A stretch of DNA of 64,000 nucleotides, taken from assembly GCA_937927685.1 (NCBI GenBank), contig CALBSC010000002.1, positions 1 through 64,000 on the forward strand, given 5' to 3'. Below, piece after piece: positions 1 through 8,576 of the stretch (its first letter is position 1; every line of letters begins with the position of its first letter). The notes below the pieces were generated by a model, which saw nothing but the letters and a program-made list of their open reading frames with translations, was not told the DNA's origin and searched no databases. The translations under genes and the position numbers were made by a program. The DNA comes from an uncultured Burkholderiales bacterium. Its GTDB lineage: Bacteria > Pseudomonadota > Gammaproteobacteria > Burkholderiales > Burkholderiaceae_C.

Positions 1-2
1 GC

Positions 3-296
3 GGCGTTCCGCCCTGGCGCGAACTGGTGAAGACGCGCGGCATCATCGGCACGCCCCTGCTGGAGATTCACACCAAGTTCATGCGACCCGCCACCTATGG
101 CGAGCGCATCCAGGTCCACACCAGCATCGCCGAGTGGCGTGACAAGGTGGTGCTGCAAAAGCATGTGGTGATGCGCGGGGACACCGTGCTGTGCGAAGGC
201 ATGGAGACCCGTGCTTTTTGTATCAAGCATCCGGAGGATCCCGACCGCATCAAGGCCATCCCGGTGCCCGAGGACATCAAGGCCTTGTGCAGCTGA
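3..296 (+). CDS. Acyl-CoA thioesterase, 4HBT hot-dog family (5' end outside window)
   Basis: The reading frame is open from the first base, so the N-terminus lies outside the window; 97 codons are visible. The sequence (GVPPWRELVKTRG, then FMRPATYGERIQVHTSIAEW and the strand VVLQKHVVMRGDTVLCEG) fits the second half of a single-domain hot-dog thioesterase of the 4-hydroxybenzoyl-CoA/YbgC type, which hydrolyses acyl-CoA thioesters in the cytoplasm. The family's N-terminal catalytic Asp is not visible here. It ends 61 bases before a Liv-type binding-protein gene on the same strand and probably belongs to the same acid-uptake and acyl-CoA locus. Substrate cannot be told from the fragment. Confidence 0.75.
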   Translation, partial: GVPPWRELVKTRGIIGTPLLEIHTKFMRPATYGERIQVHTSIAEWRDKVVLQKHVVMRGDTVLCEGMETRAFCIKHPEDPDRIKAIPVPEDIKALCS

Positions 297-357
297 CCAC
301 ACGACCCGCTCATTTTCCCCAACCCCCGCATCCATTTTTACCCCCAAGGAGACAAGC

Positions 358-1491
358 ATGAAACTCAAGAAAACCCTCTTGGCCCTGGCCGTCACCGTGA
401 CCGCCAGCGCCGCTGCACTGGCCGACATCAAGGTCGGTGTGAGTCTGGCGCTCACCGGTCCGGGCTCAGGTCTGGGCATCCCGATGCAAAACCAGCTCAA
501 GCTGTTCCCGCAGACCATCGGTGGCGAAAAAGTGCAACTCATCGTGCTCGATGACGCGACCGATCCGGGCAAGGGTGCCGCCAATGCGCGCCGCTTCGTG
601 ACCGAAGACAAGGTGGACGTGATCATCGGCTCGTGCATCACGGCCGTGGCCGCCGCCATGACGGACATCGCCGCCGAAGCCAGCACGGTCCAACTGGCGG
701 GTTCACCCGTGGGCGTGCCGGCGGGCAAGGACAAGTGGATGTTCCGTCTGCCGCAATCCAACACCGTGATTGGCTACGCGATGGTCGAGCATATGAAGAA
801 ACAAGGGGTGAAGACCCTGGGCTTCCTCGGCTACACCGACGCTTATGGCGAGCAATGGCTGAAAGAAGTGGCGCCGCTGCTGGACAAGGCCGGCATCAAG
901 CTGGTGGCCACCGAGCGCTTTGCCCGCACCGACACCAGTGTGACCCCGCAGGCCTTGAAACTGGTTGCAGCCAACCCGGACGCCATGCTAGTGGTGGCCT
1001 CGGGGTCGGGCGCCGCCATGCCCCAACTGGGCCTGCTGGAGCGTGGTTTCAAAGGCAAGATTTATCAGACGCACGCAGCAGCCACCATGGATCTCATGCG
1101 CGTGGGCGGCAAGGCCGTGGAAGGCACCTTCGTCTCAGCCGGCCCGGTGATCGCCCCTGATCAACTGCCCGACAGCCATGCCTCCAAGAAAATGGCACAG
1201 GATTTCGTGGCCAAGTACGACAAGGTCTATGGCGCAGGCAGCCACAACCAGTTTGCCGGTCATGCCTACGACGCCCAAGTGGCCCTGGAAAAAGCCATCC
1301 CGATGGCCCTGAAGAAGGCCAAGCCCGGCACAGTCGAATTCCGCACGGCCTTGCGTGATTCGCTCGAAACGATGGGTCGCACCAACTTTGCGCACGGCAT
1401 CATGAACTGGACCAAGGATGACCACTGGGGTTACACCATGGACACGGCTGTGATGCTCAAGGTTGTGGACGGCAAGTTCAAGGTCGAATAA
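358..1491 (+). CDS. Liv-type ABC transporter substrate-binding protein
   Basis: 377-aa periplasmic binding protein of the branched-chain amino acid / aromatic acid class (Peripla_BP_6). A Sec signal peptide occupies residues 1-22, with ALA before a mature start at DIKVGVSLALTGPGSG. The start is ATG at 358 with AAGGAGA at 347-353; the longer open frame from 211 is ignored because it lacks both. It heads a tight operon with permease, fused permease-ATPase, ATPase and an acyl-CoA dehydrogenase. Paralogues of this family bind amino acids, aromatic acids or short acids, so the ligand is open; the acyl-CoA context suggests an organic acid rather than leucine. No transporter-specific regulator is seen except the downstream MarR gene. 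Confidence 0.9.
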   Translation: MKLKKTLLALAVTVTASAAALADIKVGVSLALTGPGSGLGIPMQNQLKLFPQTIGGEKVQLIVLDDATDPGKGAANARRFVTEDKVDVIIGSCITAVAAAMTDIAAEASTVQLAGSPVGVPAGKDKWMFRLPQSNTVIGYAMVEHMKKQGVKTLGFLGYTDAYGEQWLKEVAPLLDKAGIKLVATERFARTDTSVTPQALKLVAANPDAMLVVASGSGAAMPQLGLLERGFKGKIYQTHAAATMDLMRVGGKAVEGTFVSAGPVIAPDQLPDSHASKKMAQDFVAKYDKVYGAGSHNQFAGHAYDAQVALEKAIPMALKKAKPGTVEFRTALRDSLETMGRTNFAHGIMNWTKDDHWGYTMDTAVMLKVVDGKFKVE

Positions 1492-1502
1492 AGCCACACA
1501 CC

Positions 1503-2543
1503 ATGGACTCCACCATTGCCAGCATCCTGCTGCTTGACGGCATCACCAGCGGCGCGGTCTATGCCCTGCTTGGGCTGGCCACCGTGCTCGTCTTCACCGT
1601 CACGCGGGTCATCTTCATTCCGCAAGGTGAATTCGTGGCCTACGGTGCGCTCACGCTGGCCATGTTTCAAAGCGGCAAGACACCCGGCACCGTCTGGTTG
1701 CTGTTGTGCCTGGCGGTGGTGGCGTCCGTGATGGAGTGGTGGGAGCGCTGGCGCCACCACAGCAACCCGGTTCGTGCGCTGCAGTCTGCGCTCAAGACCC
1801 TGGTGTTGCCGGTCATGGTGGCGGTGGTGTCGATCTGGGCCGCCCCCCAGCAGTTTCCGTTGGGGGTGCAGGCCGTGCTGAGCGTGGCGATTGTCACCGC
1901 CTTCGGGCCACTGGTGTACCGCGTGGCGTACCAGTCGCTGGAAGCCGCCACGCCCCTGGTGCTGCTGATTGTGTCGGTGGGGGTGCATTTCGCCATGACG
2001 GGCCTGGGCCTGCTGTTCTTTGGTGCGGAGGGGTTTCGCAACCCGTCTTTCTGGGACGAACGGTTTGCGCTCGGCCCGGTCACCCTCACGGGACAGACCG
2101 TGATCATTTTCGGGGTATCCGTTTCACTCATCGTGTTGTTGTGGCTGTATTTTGAAAAGTCACTGCGCGGCAAGGCGCTTCGGGCCACGGCAGTCAACCG
2201 CACCGGCGCACGCCTGATGGGCATCTCCACACTCGCATCGGGTCAGCTGACATTTTTGATGGCGGCCCTGATCGGTGCGCTCTCCGGCCTGTTGATCGGG
2301 CCCACCACCACGGTGTTTTACGACTCCGGATTTTTGATTGGCCTCAAAGGATTTGTGGCCGCGGTGGTGGCCGGTCTCTCGAGTTATCCCGGTGCATTGC
2401 TGGGCGCCTTGTTTGTGGGCATCGTGGAGGCCTTTGGTGCCTTCTGGGCCAGTGCCTTCAAGGAGGTGATCGTGTTCACCCTGATCCTGCCCATCCTGCT
2501 GGTGCGCTCACTGCGCAGCGGTCATTCGGACGAGGAGCACTGA
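1503..2543 (+). CDS. Liv-type ABC transporter permease (LivH family)
   Basis: 346-aa inner-membrane permease. The N-terminus (LLDGITSGAVYALLGLATVLVF) and the C-terminal SGLLIGPTTTVFYDSGFLIGLKGF-like segment, followed by VVAGLSSYPGALLGALFVG, are typical of LivH. It is longer than most LivH proteins (about 290-310 aa); the extra length lies around residues 60-110, where a charged WWERWRHHSNP stretch separates hydrophobic segments. It begins 11 nt after the binding-protein stop and is followed after 1 nt by the next gene, so translation is probably coupled. Expected to pair with the LivM half of the next protein to form the membrane channel. Confidence 0.88.
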   Translation: MDSTIASILLLDGITSGAVYALLGLATVLVFTVTRVIFIPQGEFVAYGALTLAMFQSGKTPGTVWLLLCLAVVASVMEWWERWRHHSNPVRALQSALKTLVLPVMVAVVSIWAAPQQFPLGVQAVLSVAIVTAFGPLVYRVAYQSLEAATPLVLLIVSVGVHFAMTGLGLLFFGAEGFRNPSFWDERFALGPVTLTGQTVIIFGVSVSLIVLLWLYFEKSLRGKALRATAVNRTGARLMGISTLASGQLTFLMAALIGALSGLLIGPTTTVFYDSGFLIGLKGFVAAVVAGLSSYPGALLGALFVGIVEAFGAFWASAFKEVIVFTLILPILLVRSLRSGHSDEEH

Positions 2544-2544
2544 G

Positions 2545-4308
2545 GTGAACACACATCGCCCCGTCCTGCTGCTCACCCTGGCGGTACCACTCATCGCCCT
2601 GCTGCCCCTGCCCGATTTCTGGATTGCGCAACTCAACTACATCGGCCTGTACGCCCTGGTGTCCCTGGGCTTGGTGCTGCTCACCGGGGTGGGTGGACTG
2701 ACCTCGTTTGGTCAGGCGGCCTTTGTGGGTATCGGTGCATACACCACCGCCTGGCTCACCCTCAACCTGGGTCTGTCGCCCTGGATCACCCTCTTCATGG
2801 GCCTGGGCTTGACGGCGGTGAGCGCGGTGGTCGTGGGCCTCATCACCTTGCGCATGTCAGGCCACTACCTGCCACTGGCCACGATTGCCTGGGGCTTGTC
2901 GCTGTATTACCTCATGGGCAACCTGGATGCATTGGGCAAGTATGACGGCTTGCTGGGCCTCAAAAGCCTGTCCGTGGGCAGCATCGACATCGGCCAGGGA
3001 CGTCTTTTCTTTGTGCTGTGCTGGGCCCTGCTGATCGCAGGCGCCGTGGCCCTGATCAACCTGCTGGACTCCCGTCCCGGGCGCGCCATCCGTTCGCTCA
3101 AGGGTGGCACGCAGATGGCTGAGGCCATGGGGATCAGCACCTTCCGCTACAAGGTGACCATCTTTGTGATTGCGGCCTTGTTCGCGGCCGTGGCGGGATG
3201 GTTGCTCGCGCACTTCCAGCGCACCGTTAACCCGTCTGCTTTTGGATTGAAGATGGGCATCGAGTACCTGTTCATGGCTGTGGTGGGCGGTGTGGGTTAT
3301 GTGTGGGGCGCCATGGTGGGCGCTGGCCTGGTCAAGTTGCTGGACGATTACCTGCAAGTCGCCTTGCCGGCCCTTATTGGCACCAGTGGCAGCTACGAAG
3401 TCATTGTGTTTGGCGTGACCCTGGTGCTGGTGCTGAAATACCTGCCCGACGGCTTGTGGTCGGTGGTGGCGCGCAAGTTCCCACGTCCGCCCCGCGAGGT
3501 CAACTGGCAGGATGCGGCGGATCTGCCCGTGCGAAGCAAGCCGGCCCTGGGTGAACCTGTGCTGGTGGTGGACAGCATTCGCAAGCAGTTTGGCGGACTC
3601 ACCGCCGTCAATGACATCAGCTTCGAGATTGCTGCAGGCCAAATCGTGGGGTTGATTGGCCCCAACGGCGCCGGCAAATCCACCACCTTCAACCTCATCA
3701 CCGGCGTGCTGTCCAAAACCTCGGGGCGTGTCAGCTTCTGCGGCGAGGATGTGAGCCATCTGCCCTCGCGCGATATTGCACGCCAGGGCATGGCCCGCAC
3801 CTTCCAGCACGTGAAGATGATTGCCGACATGACGGTGCTGGAAAACGTCGCCATGGGCGCATATACCCGCGGCCACAGCGGCGTGGTCGCCTCCATGCTG
3901 CGCACCAACCAGGCCGAAGAGCAACGCCTGATGAAAGAGGCCCAGCGCCAGCTCGAGCGCATTGGCATGGGGGCCTACTTGCACGAACAAGCCGGCAATC
4001 TGGCCATGGGCCCGCAACGCCTGATGGAAATTGCCCGTGCCTTGTGCTGTGACCCCGCACTCCTGTTGCTCGATGAACCGGCCGCCGGCCTGCGTCACAA
4101 AGAAAAGCAGGCGCTGGCCCAGGTGCTGCGTCAACTGCAAGGCGAAGGCATGAGCATTCTGCTGGTCGAGCACGACATGGACCTGGTCATGGAGGTCTGT
4201 GATCAGCTGGTGGTGATGGAATTTGGCACGCTGCTCACCCGCGGCACGCCGGCCGAAGTGCAGCTCAACCCGGCCGTGCGAGCCGCTTACTTGGGAACGG
4301 AGCATTGA
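2545..4308 (+). CDS. Fused LivM permease-LivG ATPase of a Liv-type ABC transporter
   Basis: 587 aa starting at GTG 2545, one base after the LivH stop. Residues 1 to about 310 are a LivM-type permease (VSLGLVLLTGVGGLTSFGQAAF and several hydrophobic spans). From about residue 332 an ABC ATPase follows with Walker A GPNGAGKS (near 371-378) and Walker B LLLLDEPAAG (near 507). The usual LSGGQ-like signature is LAMGPQR, a weak match. The linker contains only a short basic stretch (KFPRPPREVNWQD). One polypeptide thus supplies a channel subunit and one motor subunit. The TGA stop overlaps the next ATG by one base. Fusion of LivM and LivG is known in some proteobacteria; the ligand is unknown. Confidence 0.9.
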   Translation: MNTHRPVLLLTLAVPLIALLPLPDFWIAQLNYIGLYALVSLGLVLLTGVGGLTSFGQAAFVGIGAYTTAWLTLNLGLSPWITLFMGLGLTAVSAVVVGLITLRMSGHYLPLATIAWGLSLYYLMGNLDALGKYDGLLGLKSLSVGSIDIGQGRLFFVLCWALLIAGAVALINLLDSRPGRAIRSLKGGTQMAEAMGISTFRYKVTIFVIAALFAAVAGWLLAHFQRTVNPSAFGLKMGIEYLFMAVVGGVGYVWGAMVGAGLVKLLDDYLQVALPALIGTSGSYEVIVFGVTLVLVLKYLPDGLWSVVARKFPRPPREVNWQDAADLPVRSKPALGEPVLVVDSIRKQFGGLTAVNDISFEIAAGQIVGLIGPNGAGKSTTFNLITGVLSKTSGRVSFCGEDVSHLPSRDIARQGMARTFQHVKMIADMTVLENVAMGAYTRGHSGVVASMLRTNQAEEQRLMKEAQRQLERIGMGAYLHEQAGNLAMGPQRLMEIARALCCDPALLLLDEPAAGLRHKEKQALAQVLRQLQGEGMSILLVEHDMDLVMEVCDQLVVMEFGTLLTRGTPAEVQLNPAVRAAYLGTEH

Positions 4309-5051
4309 TGAAAACGCCCCTCCTCCACGTCACCGACTTGCGCGCCGGCTATGGCCGGGCCGAGGTTTTGCACGGTCTGACCCTGCAAGCCGACAAGGGC
4401 AGTGTCATCACGGTGATCGGCCCCAATGGGGCGGGCAAGTCCACCTTTCTCAACAGCCTGATGGGCATGTTGCCGAGCCAGGGACGCATCGAATTCAATG
4501 GTGAGTCCATCGAAGAACTCACCTTGGAAGAACGTGTGATGCTGGGCATTGCACTGGTGCCTGAAAAACGTGAACTGTTTGGCACCATGAGCGTGGAAGA
4601 CAACCTGGTGCTGGGAGGCTTTCGCCAGATGCGACTGGGCAACGGGCAGTGGCGCGATCGGCTCGACGACGTGTTCGCCTTGTTCCCGCGGCTGAAGGAA
4701 CGCCGCGCACAGGAAGCGGCCACGCTCTCGGGCGGTGAGCGCCAGATGCTGGCTGTTGGTCGAGCGCTCATGTCCCGTCCCTCGGTGCTGATGCTGGATG
4801 AACCCAGCCTGGGGCTGGCCCCGCTGATTGTGAAAGACATCTTCTCCATCATCGAGACCCTGCGCAGCACCGGCGTGACCATCGTGCTGGTAGAACAGAA
4901 TGCGCGCGCTGCGCTGGCCGTGGCGGATCACGGCTATGTGCTGGAAATGGGGGAGATCGCGCTGCAGGGCCCGGCCGAACAACTGGCCCAGGACCCGCGT
5001 GTGATCGACACCTACCTGGGTGCCAGCAAAAAAACGGAGGCTCGGGCATGA
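4308..5051 (+). CDS. Liv-type ABC transporter ATP-binding protein (LivF family)
   Basis: 247-aa cytoplasmic ATPase. ATG at 4308 overlaps the preceding TGA by one base (TGATG); an upstream TTG at 4305 is possible but not needed. Walker A is GPNGAGKS, the signature LSGGERQ is canonical and Walker B is VLMLDEPSLGL. The segment ALVPEKRELFGTMSVEDNL is characteristic of LivF. It should pair with the LivG half of the upstream fusion; because that half has a poor signature motif, this subunit may carry the better-formed catalytic contribution. The stop overlaps the acyl-CoA dehydrogenase start as ATGA. Confidence 0.9.
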   Translation: MKTPLLHVTDLRAGYGRAEVLHGLTLQADKGSVITVIGPNGAGKSTFLNSLMGMLPSQGRIEFNGESIEELTLEERVMLGIALVPEKRELFGTMSVEDNLVLGGFRQMRLGNGQWRDRLDDVFALFPRLKERRAQEAATLSGGERQMLAVGRALMSRPSVLMLDEPSLGLAPLIVKDIFSIIETLRSTGVTIVLVEQNARAALAVADHGYVLEMGEIALQGPAEQLAQDPRVIDTYLGASKKTEARA

Positions 5052-6751
5052 GTGCCTATCAACCCAACACCCGCGAGATGTTCACCTTGCTGCATCAGGT
5101 GCTGCAAGCACCTCAGCACCTCGCACACATCGAGGCGTTTGCCGAGGTCGATTCGGACCTGATGGAGCAGGTGCTGGACGAGGCCGGCAAGTTTGTCAGC
5201 GAGGTCATTGCGCCGTTGAACCGGGATGGTGACGAAATCGGCTGTCAATTCGACCAGGGTCGCGTGGTGACACCCCCTGGCTTTCGCGAAGCCTACCAGG
5301 CCTTCTGGCAAGCGGGCTGGCCGGCGCTGGCGGCGGCCACCGAAGATGGTGGACAAGGCCTGCCCACCGTGCTCGAGGTCATGCTCTACGACATGCTGTG
5401 CGGGGCCAACCACGGCTGGACCATGGCCCCCGGACTGCTGCACGGCGCGTATGAATGCCTCAAGCACCACGCCAGTGACGAGCTCAAAGCCCAGTACCTG
5501 AGCAAGCTGGCCACCGGTGAGTGGCTGGCCACCATGTGCCTGACCGAACCCCACGCAGGCAGCGATCTGGGCCTGGCACGCACCCGCGCCACACCACTGC
5601 CCGATGGGCGCTACGCGCTCAATGGCACCAAGATTTTCATCTCCGGCGGCGAGCACGATTTGAGCGAGAACATCGTGCACCTGGTGTTGGCTCGGCTGCC
5701 CGATGCGCCCCCCGGCCCCAAAGGCTTGTCCCTGTTTGTGGTGCCCAAGTTCTATGCGGACGGCGCACGCAGCGCGGTGCACTGCGAACGCATCGAGGAA
5801 AAGATGGGGCTGCACGGCAGCGCCACCTGCGTGATGCGCTTTGATGAGGCCGCAAGCTGGATCGTAGGCCAACCCGGCAAGGGTTTGAACGCCATGTTCG
5901 TGATGATGAACGCGGCCCGCCTGCATGTGGCCATGCAAGGTATCGGCCTGCTCGACTCCGCCTGGCAAAAGGCTGATGCGTATGCACGCGAGCGGCGCCA
6001 GATGCGCGCGCCCGAGCGCAAAGCCAACGCATCCGATGCCGACTTCATCATCGAGCATCCTGCGGTGCAGCGCATGCTCAACACCCAGCGGGCTTGGGTG
6101 GATGGCGGGCGCATTCTGGCGTACCGCACCGGCCTGGAGTTGGACCGCATCCGCCACGGCAACGCCGAAGAGGCGGCTGCGGCGCAACGCTGGTGCTCGC
6201 TGGTCACACCGGTGCTGAAGGCCGCGTGGACCCATCAGGCTTTTCATGGCGGTAGCGAATGTCTTCAAGTCTTGGGGGGTCATGGCTATGTGCGCGAATG
6301 GGGCATCGAGCAGATCCTGCGCGACGCCCGCGTGGCGATGATTTACGAAGGAACGAACGAAATTCAGGCGATCGACCTGCTGGTGCGAAAAATCGTGCCG
6401 GATGGTGGGGCCGCGTTGAACGCCCTGCTGGACGATATCGCCGTTGAACTGGACGATACAGGTCAGACACGGCTGGAGCATCTGCGCCGTTGCACCACAT
6501 CACTGGTGCAGGCTGCACGTGGCAACGTCTCCTTACCCTACCAGGCGGCCGACGATTACTTGCGCGCGTTTGCACTGGTGTTACTGGATTGGGCCTGGCA
6601 ACGTATCGACGCTCAACTGCCCGCTGACACACCCGAGCGGTCGACCCGGTGGGAAGCCCCCCTGCAAGCGTTGCGCACCTGGGTGTTGCCGGAAGGCGCG
6701 ATGCGGCTGGGCATCATGGACGCGTTGGTGAAGACCAGCGCAACGGCATGA
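5048..6751 (+). CDS. Acyl-CoA dehydrogenase (long form)
   Basis: 567-aa FAD enzyme that would introduce the alpha-beta double bond into an acyl-CoA and pass electrons to ETF. Visible motifs are MCLTEPHAGSDLG (FAD/substrate loop), LNGTKIFISGGEHD, LQVLGGHGYVREWGIEQ, and YEGTNEIQAIDLL, whose Glu is the family's usual catalytic base. It is longer than the common 380-aa dehydrogenases and matches the C-terminally extended class often annotated as FadE-like or DMSP-CoA-type dehydrogenase; that subclass call is inference. It is the last gene of the transporter operon (ATGA overlap), which implies that the imported substrate is activated to a CoA thioester. Confidence 0.9.
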   Translation: MSAYQPNTREMFTLLHQVLQAPQHLAHIEAFAEVDSDLMEQVLDEAGKFVSEVIAPLNRDGDEIGCQFDQGRVVTPPGFREAYQAFWQAGWPALAAATEDGGQGLPTVLEVMLYDMLCGANHGWTMAPGLLHGAYECLKHHASDELKAQYLSKLATGEWLATMCLTEPHAGSDLGLARTRATPLPDGRYALNGTKIFISGGEHDLSENIVHLVLARLPDAPPGPKGLSLFVVPKFYADGARSAVHCERIEEKMGLHGSATCVMRFDEAASWIVGQPGKGLNAMFVMMNAARLHVAMQGIGLLDSAWQKADAYARERRQMRAPERKANASDADFIIEHPAVQRMLNTQRAWVDGGRILAYRTGLELDRIRHGNAEEAAAAQRWCSLVTPVLKAAWTHQAFHGGSECLQVLGGHGYVREWGIEQILRDARVAMIYEGTNEIQAIDLLVRKIVPDGGAALNALLDDIAVELDDTGQTRLEHLRRCTTSLVQAARGNVSLPYQAADDYLRAFALVLLDWAWQRIDAQLPADTPERSTRWEAPLQALRTWVLPEGAMRLGIMDALVKTSATA

Positions 6752-6794
6752 GGCCAGTGCCTGCCGCCGCGGTGGTTTGAACCCGAGCCGTCCC

Positions 6795-7415
6795 ATGCCC
6801 CTCACGCGTACCCCCTCTGCCAGCACCGCAGGACGCAAGGCCCCGCGCACACGCGCCGCTGCAAGCGGCCCCACCCGCTCGGGCGGTCGTCAGCAGCCCC
6901 CGAGCGCGTCAACCACAGCGTCAACCACGGCGTCGGTCACGGCAGCGTCCCCGGCGGCGGCCGTCAGGGAGGCTGACACCGCAGCCATCGATACCATCAA
7001 CGCCCGGTTTCTGGAATCACTGATCGGCTACAACGCCCGTCGTGCGGCCCTGAGCATCATCGGTGGCTTCATGGAGCACATGGCGCTGTATGACCTGAAG
7101 CCGGTGGAGTTCTCGGTGCTGTCGCTGGTGCGGCACAACCCGGGCATCACCTCGCGACAACTGTCTGCCGCCCTCAACATATTGCCGCCCAACCTGGTGG
7201 GCTTGGTGCAATCGCTGGTCAAGCGGGGCTTGATGGTGCGCAAGCCTCATCCGCATGATGGACGGGCCATGGGCTTGCACCCCACGCGCGAGGGCGTGGC
7301 CTTGATGACAAAAGCCGAACAAATGGTGATCGAGTCCGAGCTGAAGGAGACCCAGCGCCTCACCGCATCGGAGCGTGAGACGCTGCTGCGGTTGCTGCAG
7401 AAGATCTATCGCTAG
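6795..7415 (+). CDS. MarR-family transcriptional regulator with Ser/Thr/Ala-rich N-terminal tail
   Basis: 206 aa from ATG 6795 (an in-frame TTG at 6777 is an alternative; neither has a clear ribosome site). The C-terminal two thirds is a winged-helix MarR domain: LYDLKPVEFSVLSLVRHNPG, ITSRQLSAALNI, a recognition-helix region PNLVGLVQSLVKRGLMVR, and the wing KPHPHDGRAMGLHPT. Residues 1 to about 60 are low-complexity, rich in Ala, Ser, Thr and Pro, and include a 12-bp tandem repeat. MarR proteins usually repress neighbouring catabolic genes and release DNA on binding an aromatic or acyl-CoA ligand, so the upstream transporter/dehydrogenase operon is the obvious target; this is inferred from position only. 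Confidence 0.85.
   Translation: MPLTRTPSASTAGRKAPRTRAAASGPTRSGGRQQPPSASTTASTTASVTAASPAAAVREADTAAIDTINARFLESLIGYNARRAALSIIGGFMEHMALYDLKPVEFSVLSLVRHNPGITSRQLSAALNILPPNLVGLVQSLVKRGLMVRKPHPHDGRAMGLHPTREGVALMTKAEQMVIESELKETQRLTASERETLLRLLQKIYR
6906..6941 (+). repeat. Three tandem 12-bp units inside the MarR gene
   Basis: Three consecutive 12-bp units begin GCGTCAACCAC, GCGTCAACCAC and GCGTCGGTCAC. They encode ASTT-ASTT-ASVT in the disordered tail of the regulator. The first two units differ at one base and the third has diverged. Because 12 is divisible by 3, copy changes would lengthen or shorten the tail without a frameshift. Confidence 0.7.
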
Positions 7416-7448
7416 CCCTGCCACGGTTTGGCCGGGAGGGCCCGGGAA

Positions 7449-7721
7449 TCATTCGCCAGGCGAGGCGGTTCCAGACGAGGCTTGCAGCTGACGGTATTTG
7501 TCCCACAACGATTCGCGTGACTCGACATGCCCGGGATGCACCGGGATGCAGGCCACCGGACACACTTGCACGCACTGGGGTTCATCAAAGTGACCCACAC
7601 ATTCGGTGCAACGCGCCGGATCGATTTCATAGATCTCCACCCCGAGCGAGATGGCCTGGTTGGGGCACTCAGGTTCGCACACATCGCAGTTGATGCATTG
7701 GTCGGTGATCATCAAAGCCAT
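7449..7721 (-). CDS. YfhL-type 2[4Fe-4S] ferredoxin
   Basis: 90-aa soluble ferredoxin. Cluster 1 ligands are C9, C12, C15 and C19 (CINCDVCEPEC); cluster 2 ligands are C38, C41, C50 and C54, with an 8-residue insertion between the second and third cysteine. That insertion and the C-terminal extension are typical of the Allochromatium-type (YfhL/FdI) ferredoxins, which have very low-potential clusters. It lies downstream of coaD and a histidine phosphatase on the same strand, an order seen in other betaproteobacteria. Its redox partner is not shown here. Confidence 0.9.
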   Translation of the reverse strand: MALMITDQCINCDVCEPECPNQAISLGVEIYEIDPARCTECVGHFDEPQCVQVCPVACIPVHPGHVESRESLWDKYRQLQASSGTASPGE

Positions 7722-7844
7722 GGGGCGATTATCCGATGACGGCCGTGCCCCTGGTGGGCAGGCGGTTTTGCCCGGGTGTCGGTCAGCCGTTTCCCGCTGT
7801 CAGCCGTCCAGGGGGATGGCGTGTGTTCGAGACGTTGCGTGTGT

Positions 7845-8576
7845 TCAAGGCGTTGCCAGTGGTGGCAAGGCGGCGTCCGTGGTGCGGTAGACCGGCTGCG
7901 GTGGCATGCCTGCCAGGTGGTCCACATCCCCCCAGGCTTCGATATGAAAACGTCCGGACTCGACCCGCACACGGTTCAGGCCGGCGTTGGGTATGTCACA
8001 CCGTCGGGGACCATGCAGGGTTTCGCCGCGGGCATGACGCCACACCATGTCCAGCACCCCGCCGTGGGTGACCACGGTCAAGTCGGCACGCTCGGTGTTT
8101 CGACACAGGTCGAGCAGGGCCGCGATCACGCGGTCATGAAAGGCCTGTGTGCTCTCGCCACCCTCGGGCAAGGCAAAGTTGGCATCAAACCGCCGCCACC
8201 GGTCCCACAACTCGGGGTGGCGGGTCTGGTTGTCAGTGGCTGTGTGGCCTTCAAAGAGACCGAAGTGTTGCTCTCGCAAAGCGCGCAGGGTGTTGACCGG
8301 CTCGGACTGGGCGTGCGTCTCGCCACCGTCGGCGCTGTCATGTGAGGACCAGGTGATGGGTGTGGCGGTTTGCACGGCGCGCTGCAAGTCGCTGCTGTGC
8401 AGTTCCGGCACGGCCGCGTCTCCCCGCCGATGCAACGCCGCCAACCGCTGGCCCACACGACGCGCTTGCTCCAGTCCCATGGCATTGAGGGGCACGTCAA
8501 TCTGTCCCTGAAACCGCAAGGCGCGGTTCCAGTCGGTTTCCCCGTGCCGAATGAGCAGCAGCCGAACAGGCTTCAT
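7845..8576 (-). CDS. Histidine phosphatase (phosphoglycerate mutase-like)
   Basis: 243 aa from ATG 8576, which overlaps the coaD stop by 4 nt; the open frame further upstream runs antiparallel into coaD and is not used. The catalytic signature LLIRHGETDWN places the phospho-accepting His at residue 11, followed by LRFQGQIDVPLNAMG, the acid-loop EHFGLFEG, PEGGESTQAFHDR and the second His in VTHGGVLDMVW. These support a cofactor-independent-sized acid phosphatase of the CobC/GpmB superfamily. The superfamily acts on many phosphorylated metabolites, and nothing here fixes the substrate. Confidence 0.88.
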   Translation of the reverse strand: MKPVRLLLIRHGETDWNRALRFQGQIDVPLNAMGLEQARRVGQRLAALHRRGDAAVPELHSSDLQRAVQTATPITWSSHDSADGGETHAQSEPVNTLRALREQHFGLFEGHTATDNQTRHPELWDRWRRFDANFALPEGGESTQAFHDRVIAALLDLCRNTERADLTVVTHGGVLDMVWRHARGETLHGPRRCDIPNAGLNRVRVESGRFHIEAWGDVDHLAGMPPQPVYRTTDAALPPLATP

